The notes: generated by a model from the letters alone, not told the origin. Numbered from the stretch's first letter, positions 34,801 to 45,500 are shown. The stretch: DNA of 64,000 bases from Zizania palustris (GCA_019279435.1 JAAALK010000289.1:30186603-30250602); one strand, 5' to 3'. Program-made: numbers and translations.

Positions 34801-35155
34801 CCCGCTTGTCAGTGGGTGGGTGGTGATGGGCTGGGCCTAAAGGCCGTTGGAGGGAGGTTTCGTGGTTGAGGCCCAATAGGATTTAAAATTCATTTCTGTT
34901 TTTAAAATAATTCCAGTAATTCGAATATTTGATTAAGGGTTGAATCACTGTTGACAAAAATTTGTAAAAATTCCTAAAATTATATCTTGGTCTCTAGTTC
35001 ATCTCATAAAATTTTTAAGTCCAGATTTTAAGTATTTCTCCCTGTTTGGCTTTATTTGGGTTCTTTTGGTGATTTTTCTTTTAATAATAAATTCAGAAAT
35101 GATTTAAATAATATTTTCTTTTTATTTTATTCCTTTTAATTCTTGGGGTGTTACA
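31838..35155 (-). repeat. 5' LTR of the minus-strand chromovirus
   Basis: 3,318 bp, nearly identical to 22879-26197. Transcription should start downstream of the minus-strand TATA box TATAAAA at 34367-34373, leaving an R-U5 leader of about 2.5 kb. Most differences from the other LTR are single substitutions, plus one A/T-tract difference near 33265. Confidence 0.95.
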
Positions 35156-35340
35156 TTTCACCACCTTGTACCATCCTTATGTTGTAGATTTGCATCTTCT
35201 GATAATCTATATTTCACACGGTATTTAGAGATTATGGAGTGATTTGACTGTAATGTAAAGCACACTCACCATGATATTCATTTTTCTGTAGAGATTTGTC
35301 TTTTGCAAAGTCCAATTAGGCAAATTTGCACTAAGTCTAA

Positions 35341-35522
35341 GGTCTTGTTTATTTCAGCTTTGGATTATAGCAATCTAGCTTTTTTTATAAGTTAAAATAA
35401 ATAGGGTAACTTATTCTGTCAGCTTATTATAATCTGAAGTGCAGATTATAACAATCCAGTAAGCTGGTGGAACCTAGGTTTTTTTTATAAGCTTATAATC
35501 CAAAGTTGAAATAAACGGACCC
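35341..35522. mobile_element. MITE with ~28-bp terminal inverted repeats
   Basis: GGTCTTGTTTATTTCAGCTT...TTATAATCC at the left matches inverted TTATAATCCAAAGTTGAAAT...GGACC at the right. Total 182 bp. No convincing target duplication. Non-coding. Confidence 0.6.
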
Positions 35523-35727
35523 TTCCTACTCTGAAACTTGGCTGATCATTTGTTAGTGGTTTGTTTATACTCAACCTACAATTTTACATTTTCATCTCTA
35601 TAGTTATGCTTTACATTGTGTTTCATCATGTTGTTAGCAATATGCTTAATTGTGTCATGTGCATATATGTATTTCTTACACATAGTGATTTTTTGTTGTC
35701 TAATCTAACATCCACATGGCTGAGCAG

Positions 35728-35787
35728 ATTATATGGACCATGATCGAGAAAGAAGAGAAAAAGAAGCTTCAAAAGTTACAACAATAG
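35728..35787 (+). pseudogene. Possible terminal exon of the unrecognised gene
   Basis: After an acceptor-like GGCTGAGCAG, 19 codons read IIWTMIEKEEKKKLQKLQQ and end at TAG 35785-35787. The Lys/Glu-rich helical ending is plausible protein but too short to prove. It lies on the far side of the gypsy insertion from the exons at 20.0-22.8 kb, within the putative Helitron. Confidence 0.28.
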
Positions 35788-36410
35788 TGAGATTGATGTC
35801 CTGGCCTAACATAATATGTGTCGTTGCCTTACCTGCCATGTATCAAAATAAATAATTTTATGTGGGTTTCATTTCTGTTGTGTCGCACTTGATCATTAGT
35901 CACGGCATATCCATGGTCTGCTATCACTCTTGAAGCAGGCAACATTGTTTTTCTTTATGTCATCTCTTTTTTGTTAGCTCTTTATGTTTCAATAGTAGTA
36001 GCTGGTTTCTTTTTTTTCTTGTTTTGATTTCTTGCAGACCTCATGGTCATGGATCCCTCATCTCTTGTTTCATGGTTTCTTGTGCTCCTTTGCTGGAGAT
36101 ACATGATGTATTGCTTTGCTTAATGGTATTTGTGTGTGCATGCAATTCATCCCTCGTTTGATGGATTTCTATGTTCGTGGTGTTTGTGTGTATGCATAAT
36201 GTTTATTTCTCTTGGATCTTTCGAACATGCGTTAATGATAGGAGAGATTTCTCTGCTATCCATAGCATGCATGCTAGATCTCTCGTTTTTGTGAACAATA
36301 TTCTTGTTTTTTTAGAATTTACTAACTCATGTTATTAGTTGATTAGCCTCCAGTTGATTCAAACTTATTAATTAATTTCTTTAAATTCTTGTTATTTTTT
36401 TTACAGATAG
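35788..36410 (+). other. Non-coding 3' part of the putative Helitron
   Basis: T-rich sequence with no ORF of note, consistent with a captured 3' UTR or intron followed by Helitron subterminal DNA. Confidence 0.45.
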
Positions 36411-36439
36411 AACGCGCGAAGCGCGTTAGGCCGTTCTAG
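36411..36439 (+). other. Helitron 3' terminus: hairpin plus CTAG
   Basis: Stem AACGCGC (36411-36417), loop GAA, stem GCGCGTT (36421-36427), then AGGCCGTTCTAG. The next base is T. A GC-rich hairpin 10-12 nt before a CTRR end, inserted at A|T, defines Helitrons. Confidence 0.85.
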
Positions 36440-37034
36440 TGAGCTAAAATCCCCATGGGGATTGGGCTTCCCAAATAAGACCTAAGAGAAATAGTTCTCC
36501 AGGTGCAAATCTAATGATTCATAAACTGCAATATTTGATTCAGTTTTTAAAGTAGCTTTAAGATGGAGAAACCAAACATATCTCAGGATCAACCGATTTT
36601 TTCATAGCAGTTTTCGGTGTAGTAGGAACTAAAAGTTGAGAGACAGGTTCACAATTCAATTTTGAACGAAAATTACCTACCAATCCATTACAATATATCG
36701 GTTCATGTAAAATTTGAAAAGATAAAATTCTAGTAGAATGTATCATTTTAGTGTAATTCAAAAATATATAATTCTAATGTAAATATTATAAAATTTTATG
36801 ATTACAATGATTTACATGTAAAATTGTATATTAATAATGTAATCAAACATGAGAAGCTACCAAAACATAAATCCATAACTATTTTAACTAAACAACTTCT
36901 TAGTTTTTCTACATTTCACGGTCCACGTCAATTTTTCCATAGTTTCAGCTCACAATAGTTTTTAAAATCAAATCAGTTTAATCAAACCCATCATAATACA
37001 GTTATACAACAGGGACATTGCATCTATTAAAAAT
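36440..37034. other. Intergenic AT-rich DNA, no gene seen
   Basis: No ORF of note. Segments near 36870-37000 resemble the end of a MITE (TCCATAGTTTCAGCTCACAA) but have no clear partner. Confidence 0.4.
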
Positions 37035-37441
37035 TGTTAGAATAGTCTCACCTTGGTTGTGGGGAAGAATTAATCCAACTTAAATAGTGAGCGAGTTATT
37101 TACTTCTCGGGCTAGTTTTTGAGGTGTAGACAAGGCTTCCTCCCGGTGTGGGTCGGAGGTTGAATTAATTTCTCATGTAGTGGGCCAGCAATTGGTATCA
37201 AAGCTTGGTACACAGTCTCTTGTACCCGTCCAGTAGAACCATGCGATGCGGTCTGAGAGTGGTGAGACCCAGTGGACCATGTAGTGTGGTCGGGCCAAAA
37301 GATAATACCAATGTGTGAGATAATCAAACTTAAATAGTGAGATAATCTCTCACCGCTAACTTTTGGGGTGTAAACAAGATTCTTTCTCGATGTGAGTCGG
37401 AGGTTAAATTAATTTCTCATGCAAGTGCAGGTGGACTAACA
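37035..37441 (+). mobile_element. TRIM/SMART-type miniature LTR retrotransposon
   Basis: A 407-bp unit. A 156-bp left LTR (37035-37190) starts TGTTAGAATAG and ends GGGCCAGCA. It is followed at once by a PBS-like TTGGTATCAAAGC. A right LTR (about 37314-37441) shares GTGAGTCGGAGGTT and AATTAATTTCTCATG with the left. The flanks AAAAT (37030-37034) and AGAAT (37442-37446) would be a target duplication with one mismatch. No coding. It lies about 420 bp upstream of the GRF start codon. Confidence 0.7.
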
Positions 37442-37860
37442 AGAATTACACTGTTTGGGTAATATGTGAAAATAATTCTTCGCTTAAAAAAGTGAAATCA
37501 CTGCCTAAACTCATCTCCTTTTCTCGATGCTTTACACCGTTTTGCACGCCGAGTCGCCGAGAGAGGCAAGCAGAGGGCCAACTCTCACTTGAGACTAGGC
37601 TGCCCATGCCCAAGATTGGGGGAAATAGATCAACGCCGTTGCTTTTCATCCGATGGTTCCCAGTGTTCTACAGTGTCAGGCTGGCTATTTTGCTGATCCA
37701 GGGCAGGCTTCTGGTTCCGGGTTTTCGTTTCTGAAGACTAGCAAAAAAGGAGGGTTCTGTAACCCTTAAGGTTCGATGGTATATGGATATGGAAAATCCA
37801 AGATTGATGCAGCAGCAGCTGCGGCAGCTGGGTTCCTGTGGTCACCACGGTTCTTGAAGG
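37442..37860 (+). promoter_or_regulatory. GRF upstream region with two upstream ATG frames
   Basis: Between the TRIM element and the GRF start codon. An upstream ATG at 37776 opens a frame that overlaps the main start and ends at TAG 37950-37952. Another at 37783, in the GRF frame, ends at TGA 37855-37857, only three nucleotides before the main ATG. If transcribed as 5' UTR, both would limit initiation at 37861. No TATA box could be assigned. Confidence 0.45.
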
Positions 37861-40800
37861 ATGGCAATGGCACCCCCTACCAAAGGCAGCTTCTTTCTTG
37901 GATCACCCGGACATCCTGGTGGCCAGATGCTCAGCTTCTCCTCCGGTCATAGCAGCAATGCAGGTCAGGATGTGTGTTCTTAATGGAGAAATTCATGCTG
38001 TTTGGCCTTGTTTATGCACCTTTTATTGTCTTTTTTCTTTCTGTTCTTCTGAGGGAACTGTTTCATTTGTTGCATTGCTGTGGGTAGTTCTGGTGGTCAC
38101 GTTGATTTAGGTAGATGATTGGTTGCTTGACCCTTAATACGGTCATCTTGCAAAAAAGATGACTGATTTTAGGGTCATATCAAGGGCAAAAGGTGGAGCT
38201 GTTTGCTTGCCACCCTTTTGCTTTTGCATTGGCACTGCAGAGATGTGCCCGTTGCCACCAAAGATGCAGAAGCTTTTCTTTAAAGATGGCTTACTCTCTT
38301 TCCCCACTTTCACTAGAGGTAAATAAAAAAGAGAACTTAGAGAAGCTAGTTCAGTAGTAACCATTATTGAAGGTAGTGCTAGAGTAGTGTCTCTCAAATC
38401 AATTACCTAGATGCTGTTGTTTCTTCAAATCTTGCATGTGGCAGGCAATGCTGTTATGCACATTTCCCTGATCCCATTTGCATTCTAATATCTCAATTGC
38501 ATTTGTTGCCATTTATCAATTTTGTAGGATTGGATTGTGGCAGCTCAGATGTGTCAAGCATGCAGGGGTTTTTGGCAAGGGTTAGGGGGCCGTTCACCCC
38601 AACACAATGGATGGAGCTGGAGCACCAGGCTCTGATCTATAAGCACATTGTGGCGAATGCACCGGTGCCGGCCGGCTTGCTCCTCCCCATAAGGAGAAGC
38701 CTCCATCCACATGTTTTCCCACACTTCTCTTCTGGTGGCGTTCTTTGCTCCAGCTCCTGTAATTCATTCTTCAATATATTTTGGTTCTTCCCAATGTGAT
38801 ACATAGTTTTAAGTCCTGGATAAAGCAATGCCACATTGGGATTCTGTTATGGTTAGTATATCAGTTTTGTCTTTTTTGGGAAATGTGTGTGTTGTTAACT
38901 ATGATTAGCTTGTTGTGGATTGCCATTAGTTCATACAGATATCCTTTTTGTATCCTGTAAAGGCTTTAGAGTTTGGATCTAAGAAAAACAGACAAACATT
39001 GGAGATTTATAGAGAACATGTAACACTTGAGCATAGTTTCTGGCAAACACTGATCTGTTAGTGTTAGATAATAGATATGTTTCTTTTATGGTGATCCACA
39101 AATCCAAACATTAAAACCTGGATCTTTGATTTTGCAGTGGGATGGGGTTCATTTCAGCAGGGATATACTGGGAGTGCTGACTCTGAGCCAGGGAGGTGTC
39201 GTCGAACTGATGGCAAGAAATGGCGGTGCTCTAGAGATGCAGTTGTCGACCAAAAGTACTGTGAGCGACACATAAACCGGGGTCGCCACCGTTCAAGAAA
39301 GCATGTGGAAGGCCAATCTAGCCATGCTGTGAAAACAGAAATTGCCATCACACAACCAGCCTTGGTGACATCTAATGGCAAATCAATGGACAGCCATGGC
39401 ATGGCACATGAACTCACAAAAACCTTGGCTACTAATTTATTGACTGATCCTAGTCCCAAGCAGTTTAACAGGTGATATATCTTATCTTACATGCCCTAAA
39501 AACAGTAATGGGATAATGGCTTCTGCCTTGATTGAGAATACTAGTGTTGTTCATGTTGCAGTACTGTGGCTATTGTCCAACAGACAACTGCCTAATGTAT
39601 TGTTATATTACAGAACAGTCACACGATTCTCAACCATTTTTATAGTCAAAATTAGTATAGTTTGATTTAATGCTTCTATGTTTACATGTTCTTTTGACAG
39701 GAAGGAGTAAAATGCATCCCAAGTTTTTGTTTTGATGCATTTCATTTTTCTGGTTGGGCCATTTTAACTCATATCTCCATTCATGATCTCCCTTTTACCA
39801 TCCCAGAAGTCCATAATATCCTTCAGCATCTCATTATAATCCTTGTAGCCCCTTGTCACCATGGCTGATGTTTTCGCATGCATTTGAGTATACTCAGTCA
39901 GTCAGTCTTGAATCTTGACACATGGAAAGGCAATAGTAAGTAATAACGTTAATACTATTGATAATAATGGAGTTATAATGAGAAATAGTTTTTTCTTCCC
40001 CAACAAATGATCCTATGAAGATCACTACTCTGACACTCTCTCCTTTTTTATCTGGCAATGTCAACCACCGAGAAAATATTGTATGGAATGTTTAAAAGTG
40101 TGTTGTTCATAGCTTATCAGCTTATGTAATCATGTTATTTCTGAGACCTTAATGGAATGTTTCAGGGTGGTATGATACCAAATTTTTCACAAAAGTATTA
40201 GAACATTAACAGAAACTAAGATGCAGATGTTGGTACCTAATATAGATGAATGTTGACCGAACATTGAACAGTTACTGATTCCTTGATTTTGCAAGCTAAT
40301 GCTGATAGTCTATTCTCACATCCTGCCTTTTGAACATATTATCCTTTTGGAACAATGTGTTATAAAGCCAACATAATTTTGTTTTGTTCTTTGTTCTTGA
40401 TTTTTTAAATCAGTAGTCATATTTTGATATTCATGTGTCTAGTGCATCACAGCAGCTGGATGGTTTTTAATCTGGCAAAAAATAATTAATTACTTATTCC
40501 ATAATTAGTGTTAACCTTCAAGCAAGTATTTCGGCCCCTATACTGTCCTCCAGAGGATTGGTTCTGTAGAATGGATATATTATAGTGATGCAAGTAAAGT
40601 TTACAAAAAAGTATAAGTATGGTTTTTAAAAATATTCCCTCTATTTGTTTTTACATAATGATTAGGGTGTTGGCACAGTCTCCAATGCACATGTTTGATT
40701 ATTACATTTTCTTGCGGTATATTAATAAAAGTTATGAAAAATATAACTGCATGAATTATTTTCATGAAAAATCTGCTGATGTCAATTCACATATCAACAT

Positions 40801-41781
40801 CAATATTTATATATATATTAGTGATTTAAGATTCTGAGGTTTTTAGCTTGCATTTGAAAACACCATCTATTTAAGAACAGATGGATTATTAATTATGATA
40901 AAAAAATATTGGTCAAAGTTGCATTTTGTTAACTTTGAAAAGTAAAACTTGTCACTCTTTTCTGACTAAAGGGAGTACATTGCAGTATTGCACCCTGCAA
41001 CTCCACTTTTCGATACTTGTATCCTACAAAAAAACTGCTCATTCTACCACATAGGACTATTAAGACCAACTTGGCACTGGTTTTACTTTGTTTATTTGAA
41101 AATTATGTAGTTCATTAAGTGGAACATGCCATTCTATGTTTTTGTTATACCATAACAGTCTTGAAATGCATCTGACTAGATAAATTCTGTAAATTTTGGA
41201 ACAAGTTCACTGGGCTTTTTATGCAATGTTAGTTAGTTAATTTATATTCTGATAGTTGGTCTAGCTTTTGTTGATAACCTTGATTTATCAGTGTTTCTGT
41301 TTTCTAAAACACACTTTTTTTGTTTCGCAGGCCAATTGATCACTCCCAGGATTATACTAACCAGCAAAATAAACGAAGCCTCCTACAGAACACAAAAGGC
41401 GACAACTGGTCTGAAGAAATGTCTTCACAAGCAGACTATGCAGTAATCCATGATGGTTCTGTCATGAACACACCAGGATCAGAGAATGTCAATCTATTTC
41501 CCCAGCAACAGCACAGTAAGCAGGCACAGCCAAACCCAGTTCATCATCTCTTTGAAAAGGGAATACGATCTGATAACATTCAGTTGTCAATATCCATTCC
41601 CGTGGATAGCTCCAACCTATCCACTAATCACAATAAGGCTCAAATTGGCCTTGTAGTAGGCAGTTCATCGAATGAAAGAAACAGTGCGCGAGCAAATTGG
41701 ATACCAGACTCCTGGGAAGCATCCTTAGGTGGACCGCTGGGTGAGTTCTTCACCAACGTTGGCAAAACATCAGACGACTGA
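37861..41781 (+). CDS. GRF: Growth-regulating factor (GRF), QLQ and WRC domains, shortened by an in-frame stop
   Basis: Exons 37861-37963, 38528-38758, 39138-39471 and 41331-41781, all with GT/AG introns and matching phases, give 372 residues. The start is the first ATG in frame after an upstream stop. QLQ domain at about 57-93 (PFTPTQWMELEHQALIYKH; Gln61, Leu65, Gln68) binds GIF coactivators in this family. WRC domain at about 127-170 has the Cys-x9-Cys-x10-Cys-x2-His finger (Cys132, 142, 153, His156) and a basic nuclear signal, and binds DNA. A GGPLGEFF motif lies near the end. GRFs are plant nuclear transcription factors promoting cell proliferation in leaves, stems and seeds. It is closest, from memory, to the rice GRF6-GRF9 group; I do not assign a number. 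TGA 41779-41781 ends the frame early, and the family C-terminus stays readable downstream. Expression is uncertain. Confidence 0.88.
39290..39310 (+). promoter_or_regulatory. miR396 target site in the GRF WRC exon
   Basis: CGTTCAAGAAAGC followed by ATGTGGAA overlaps the codons for Arg-Ser-Arg-Lys-His-Val-Glu just after the WRC finger. This is the conserved position where miR396 directs cleavage of GRF mRNAs. It differs from the commonest GRF site (AAGCCTGTGG) by one base. The match is read from the sequence; regulation by miR396 is inferred from the family. Confidence 0.85.
40635..40975. mobile_element. Stowaway-like MITE in GRF intron 3
   Basis: Left end TTCCCTCTATTTG and right end CTAAAGGGAG are imperfect inverted repeats, with TA on both sides (40633-40634 and 40976-40977). 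The AT-rich, non-coding interior resembles the MITE at 20844. It adds about 340 bp to a 1.86-kb intron. Confidence 0.55.
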
Positions 41782-41982
41782 AACAAAAGTTGTCCCTTGC
41801 CTTGTTTGAACCTCTTAGCTAATGGACACACTACAAGTCCACAGCTGCAGTCACCTACTGGAATCCTACAAATGACTAACTTCAGTTCAATGCCCAGCAG
41901 TACTGCAAGTAGCCCTGGCAGCCTCTGCAATGGCTTGCTCACGGCAAGCCTGGTAAATGCTCAGACTGTCCAAACACTGTGA
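41782..41982 (+). pseudogene. Orphaned C-terminal codons of the GRF
   Basis: In the same reading frame directly after TGA 41779-41781, 66 codons stay open to TGA 41980-41982. They read CLNLLANGHTTSPQLQSPTG, then LCNGLLTASLVNAQTVQTL, which match the C-terminus I recall for grass GRFs of this group. No splice site that would skip the TGA is obvious. The earlier stop therefore looks like a recent substitution or small indel rather than the true end. With readthrough the protein would be about 439 residues. Confidence 0.8.
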
Positions 41983-42037
41983 CTCATTAGTCTGATCATC
42001 AGGGGACAGCTATGAGCTAATCTACCGATGTTCACTT

Positions 42038-42459
42038 TGTCATGTGGGGCATCCCATACCGGCGCCGTTCACAGGCTCAGTCAACGCAGCCGCACATGCA
42101 GGAAGAAGATGCCAGGGCGCCGGTTGACCAGGAAAAGCAGGAGCCAGGCTCGGCGCAGCCGTGCGTTCCGGAACAGCCAAGGGCTGGCGGATTAGGGGAT
42201 TAGGCGCATGCAGCCATGCAGATTAGCCACGCAAATAGGAGATTAGTTCCCTGTGTTAGCCGGCCTCCAGGCTATAAATAAGCCCTGTATTCGGCAGTTC
42301 AAGGGCAATGAATAAACAGCTATTTCTTCCTTCTTCTCTACTCTAAATCTCCCCCTTTCGCAATTGAGCAGCTAGGCAAAATCCCTAGCGCTCCTACCCG
42401 CCGAGACTACGAACTACGTAGTCGAGGTCCCGCTGTCTTGGGCGCCGAGGCCCTTGACA
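42038..42459 (+). repeat. 5' LTR of the plus-strand chromovirus
   Basis: TGTCATGTGGGG...GGCCCTTGACA. TATA box TATAAATA at 42273-42280 and a polyadenylation-type AATAAA at about 42309. Its first ~166 bp repeat the coding text for the C-terminus of the polyprotein. It lies in the GRF sense orientation, so its poly(A) signal could end GRF transcripts. Confidence 0.95.
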
Positions 42460-42462
42460 ACT

Positions 42463-42474
42463 TGGTATCAGGTT
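42463..42474 (+). other. Primer binding site of the plus-strand chromovirus
   Basis: TGGTATCAGGTT begins three nucleotides after the 5' LTR. The first nine bases match the Met-tRNA-complementary PBS seen in the other elements here. Confidence 0.8.
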
Positions 42475-42524
42475 CCAGGCGTTCCTCGTCCACCACAACA
42501 CCACCCTGTCCGTTCATCGACACC

Positions 42525-45500
42525 ATGGCCGAACCTAGCTTATCGGAGCTGGCAGCCATGATCAAGCAGCTCGCCACGAATATGGAGTCGCTGCAGTCCA
42601 AGGTTGAAGGGCTCCAACAGGAGCACACCGACGCATCGTCGACAGGCCCACGCGCTCTGGTCACCGGCGAGCACCACAATGACCGGCCACCCCGGTTCCA
42701 GAAGATGGATTTTCCAAAATTCGACGGCAAATCCGATCCTCTCGCATTCATTAATAGATGCGAGTCCTTCTTCCATCAACAACGGATCGCCGCGGAAGAA
42801 CAGGTATGGATGGCGTCGTACAATCTAGAAGGCGGTGCACAACTGTGGTACATGCAGGTCCAGCGAGAGGAAGGCACGCCACCTTGGCGCCGGTTCACCG
42901 AACTGCTTAACCTTCGCTTCGGGCCGCCCCTGCGAGCTAACCCGCTGGGAGAACTGATCGCGTGCAAGCGCACGACGTCCGTCGTCGACTTCCAGGAGCG
43001 ATTCGAGGCGCTTCTTCCCCGGGCAGGCTACCTGTCGGAGGCACAGAAGGTGCAGATCTTCACCGCAGGACTCCAACCACCCCTCAGCCTCGACGTGGAA
43101 ATACATAATCCGCAGTCGCTGGCCGTCGCCATGAGCCTTGCCCGCAAGTTGGAGATGCGCGACCAATACGCCGCCACCGTCGCACCACCGGCTCGACACC
43201 AGCACAAGGGCATCTTGCCAACACCCGCGCCACGACCGGCGCTTCCTGCGCCCGCAACGCCGGCCACACCCCAGCATGCGCCGGTCCAGATAGAAGGCCG
43301 CAGAGTCAAGATACTGTCGCAAACAGAAATGGAGGAACGTCGCCGCCTTGGCCTCTGCTTCAACTGCAACGAAAAGTTCAGCCGGGGTCACAACCGGGTG
43401 TGCCAGCGCATCTTCCTCCTCGACCTCGCACCGGACGACGACGACAACAACGACGACACAACTGCCGACGTCGGGGACATTACGCCGGCCGAACCCCAAA
43501 TATCGCTACATGCGATTGCTGGCGTGCGCACAAGCGAGACAATGCAGATGAAGATCACGCTTGGCGGCGTCTCCCTCCTCGCCCTGATCGACTCCGGCTC
43601 CACACATAACTTCATCGCCGAGGAGGCGACCAACCGCGTCAAGCTGCCATCACCCACCATCGACAAGATGCGCGTCACGGTGGCCAATGGAGAGCGTGTG
43701 CCGTGCCATGGCGTATACCGCAGGGTGGTCTTCCACGTAGATCAAGAGGCATTCTTGGCGGACCTCTTCGCCTTGCCACTCGCGGGCTACGACATCATCT
43801 TGGGCACACAATGGCTAGCGACGCTGGGGCCGCTCTTGTGGGACTTCCGCACCCTCTCCATGACGTTTTGGCGTGGTGACCGCCAGGTATGCTGGCGCGG
43901 TATAGCAGGTCCACCAGGAGCGGCGCTGAAGACCTGCGGAGGTCGCGACTTCCTCGACTCCATCATTGATGAGTTCGCCAGCATCTTCACCGAGCCGACC
44001 GGCATGCCACCGCCCCGCGCACGCGACCACGGCATCAACCTGCTACCCGGCTCCGCCCCGCTGGCCGTACGGCCATACCGTTATCCAGCCGCACACAAGG
44101 ACGAGCTAGAACGACAATGCACCGCCATGCTCACCCAAGGCATCATTCGTCGGAGCTGTTCTGCGTTCTCTTCGCCAGTCCTGTTGGTTCGCAAACAAGA
44201 TGGGTCCTGGCGGTTTTGCGTCGACTACCGTGCACTAAACGCCATCACCGTCAAGGACGCCTTCCCGATCCCGGTGGTAGACGAACTCCTCGACGAACTG
44301 CGTCGCGCCCGTTTCTTCACCAAGCTCGATCTGCGGTCAGGCTACCACCAGGTGCGGATGCGCCCGGAGGACGTCGCCAAAACCGCCTTCCGCACCCACG
44401 ACGGCCTCTACGAGTTCCTGGTGATGCCGTTCGGCCTCTGCAATGCACCAGCAACATTCCAGGCGCTCATGAACGACGTCCTACGGCCGTACCTACGACG
44501 CTTCGTCCTCGTCTTCTTCGACGACATCCTCATCTACAGCGAGACGTGGGCAGATCATCTCCGACAAGTGCGAACGGTCTTCACCACCCTGCATCAACAC
44601 CGCCTCTTCGTCAAGCGTTCCAAGTGCGCGTTCGGCGTCGAGTCGATCTCCTACCTCGGCCACATCATCTCGGCGGCAGGAGTAGCCATGGACCCCGCCA
44701 AGGTGCAGGCGGTAGCAGAATGGCCACAACCACGCTCGGCGCGAGCAGTTCGGGGGTTCCTCGGCCTGGCGGGGTACTACCGCAAGTTCGTCAAAGAGTT
44801 TGGAGTGGTTGCCGCGCCTCTGACGGCCCTCCTTCGCAAGGATGGGTTTTCCTGGTCACAAGAGGCGGCTACAGCATTTACGGCCCTCAAGACGGCAGTC
44901 ACCACGGCACCTGTACTCGCTCTACCAGATTTCACAAAGCCGTTCGTCGTTGAGTGCGACGCCTCCACATATGGCTTTGGGGCCGTCCTCCTCCAAGACC
45001 AGCACCCGGTGGCATTCTTCAGCCGACCGGCCGCACCGCGACACCGCTCCCTGGCAGCGTATGAACGGGAGCTCATCGGTCTGGTGCTTGCCATCCGCCA
45101 TTGGAGACCATACCTGTGGGGGCGCCAATTTGTGGTAAAAACTGATCACTTCAGTCTCAAATTCCTGCTCGACCAGCGCTTGGCAACGATACCGCAACAC
45201 CACTGGGTCGGCAAATTACTGGGATTCGACTTCACCGTGGAGTACAAGGCCGGCAGTACGAACACAGTGGCAGATGCCCTCTCCCGCCGTGACACCGAGG
45301 AGTCAGCAGTCATGGCTATCTCAGGCCCTCGCTTCGACTTCGTCGATCGACTACGTCAAACTACATCGACCGATCCAGCACTCGTCGCGCTACGCGAGGA
45401 GATCATAGCAGGCACTAGGGAGGCGCCCTGGTCTCTGACAGACGGCATGGTCACCTACAACGGTCGCCTCTACATTCCGCCGACGTCGCCTTTGCTCCAG

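Larger units (their letters stand above)
22879..35155 (-). mobile_element. Complete Ty3/gypsy chromovirus (Tekay-like), coding-intact
   Basis: A 12.3-kb minus-strand element. LTRs are 22879-26197 (3,319 bp) and 31838-35155 (3,318 bp), flanked by the TTTCA duplication (22874-22878 and 35156-35160). It has a perfect-looking initiator Met-tRNA PBS at 31821-31834 and a PPT at 26198-26212. The single gag-pol ORF is uninterrupted and ends in a chromodomain-like segment. An extra ORF precedes gag. The large LTRs and chromodomain suggest the Tekay/Del lineage. By eye the LTRs differ at only about ten substitutions, so the insertion is young. A solo LTR of the same family lies at 53594-56877. Confidence 0.95.
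19577..36439 (+). mobile_element. Probable Helitron carrying gene fragments and nested LTR elements
   Basis: The 3' terminus is clear: a 7-bp GC-rich hairpin (36411-36427), then 12 nt ending in CTAG (36436-36439), followed by T. The 5' terminus is less certain. A-TC at 19576-19578, within ACTATCATTAAAAGCAGC, resembles 5' ends of grass Helitrons, and TCTCAGAG at 19561 is an alternative. Without the 12.3-kb gypsy element and its duplicated target the unit would be about 4.6 kb (4.2 kb without the solo LTR as well). It contains exon-like pieces but no Rep/helicase, so it would be non-autonomous. If the 5' end is wrong, the exon-like pieces could instead belong to a resident gene. Confidence 0.5.

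Noticed and set aside
37492..37734. 80-residue ORF as GRF exon 1
   Set aside because: Exon 37861-37963 has a correct donor, phase and residue pattern that joins cleanly to exon 2. The upstream ORF has neither.
42825..43499. 224-residue minus-strand ORF inside the plus-strand chromovirus
   Set aside because: Antisense shadow of the gag domain caused by high GC.
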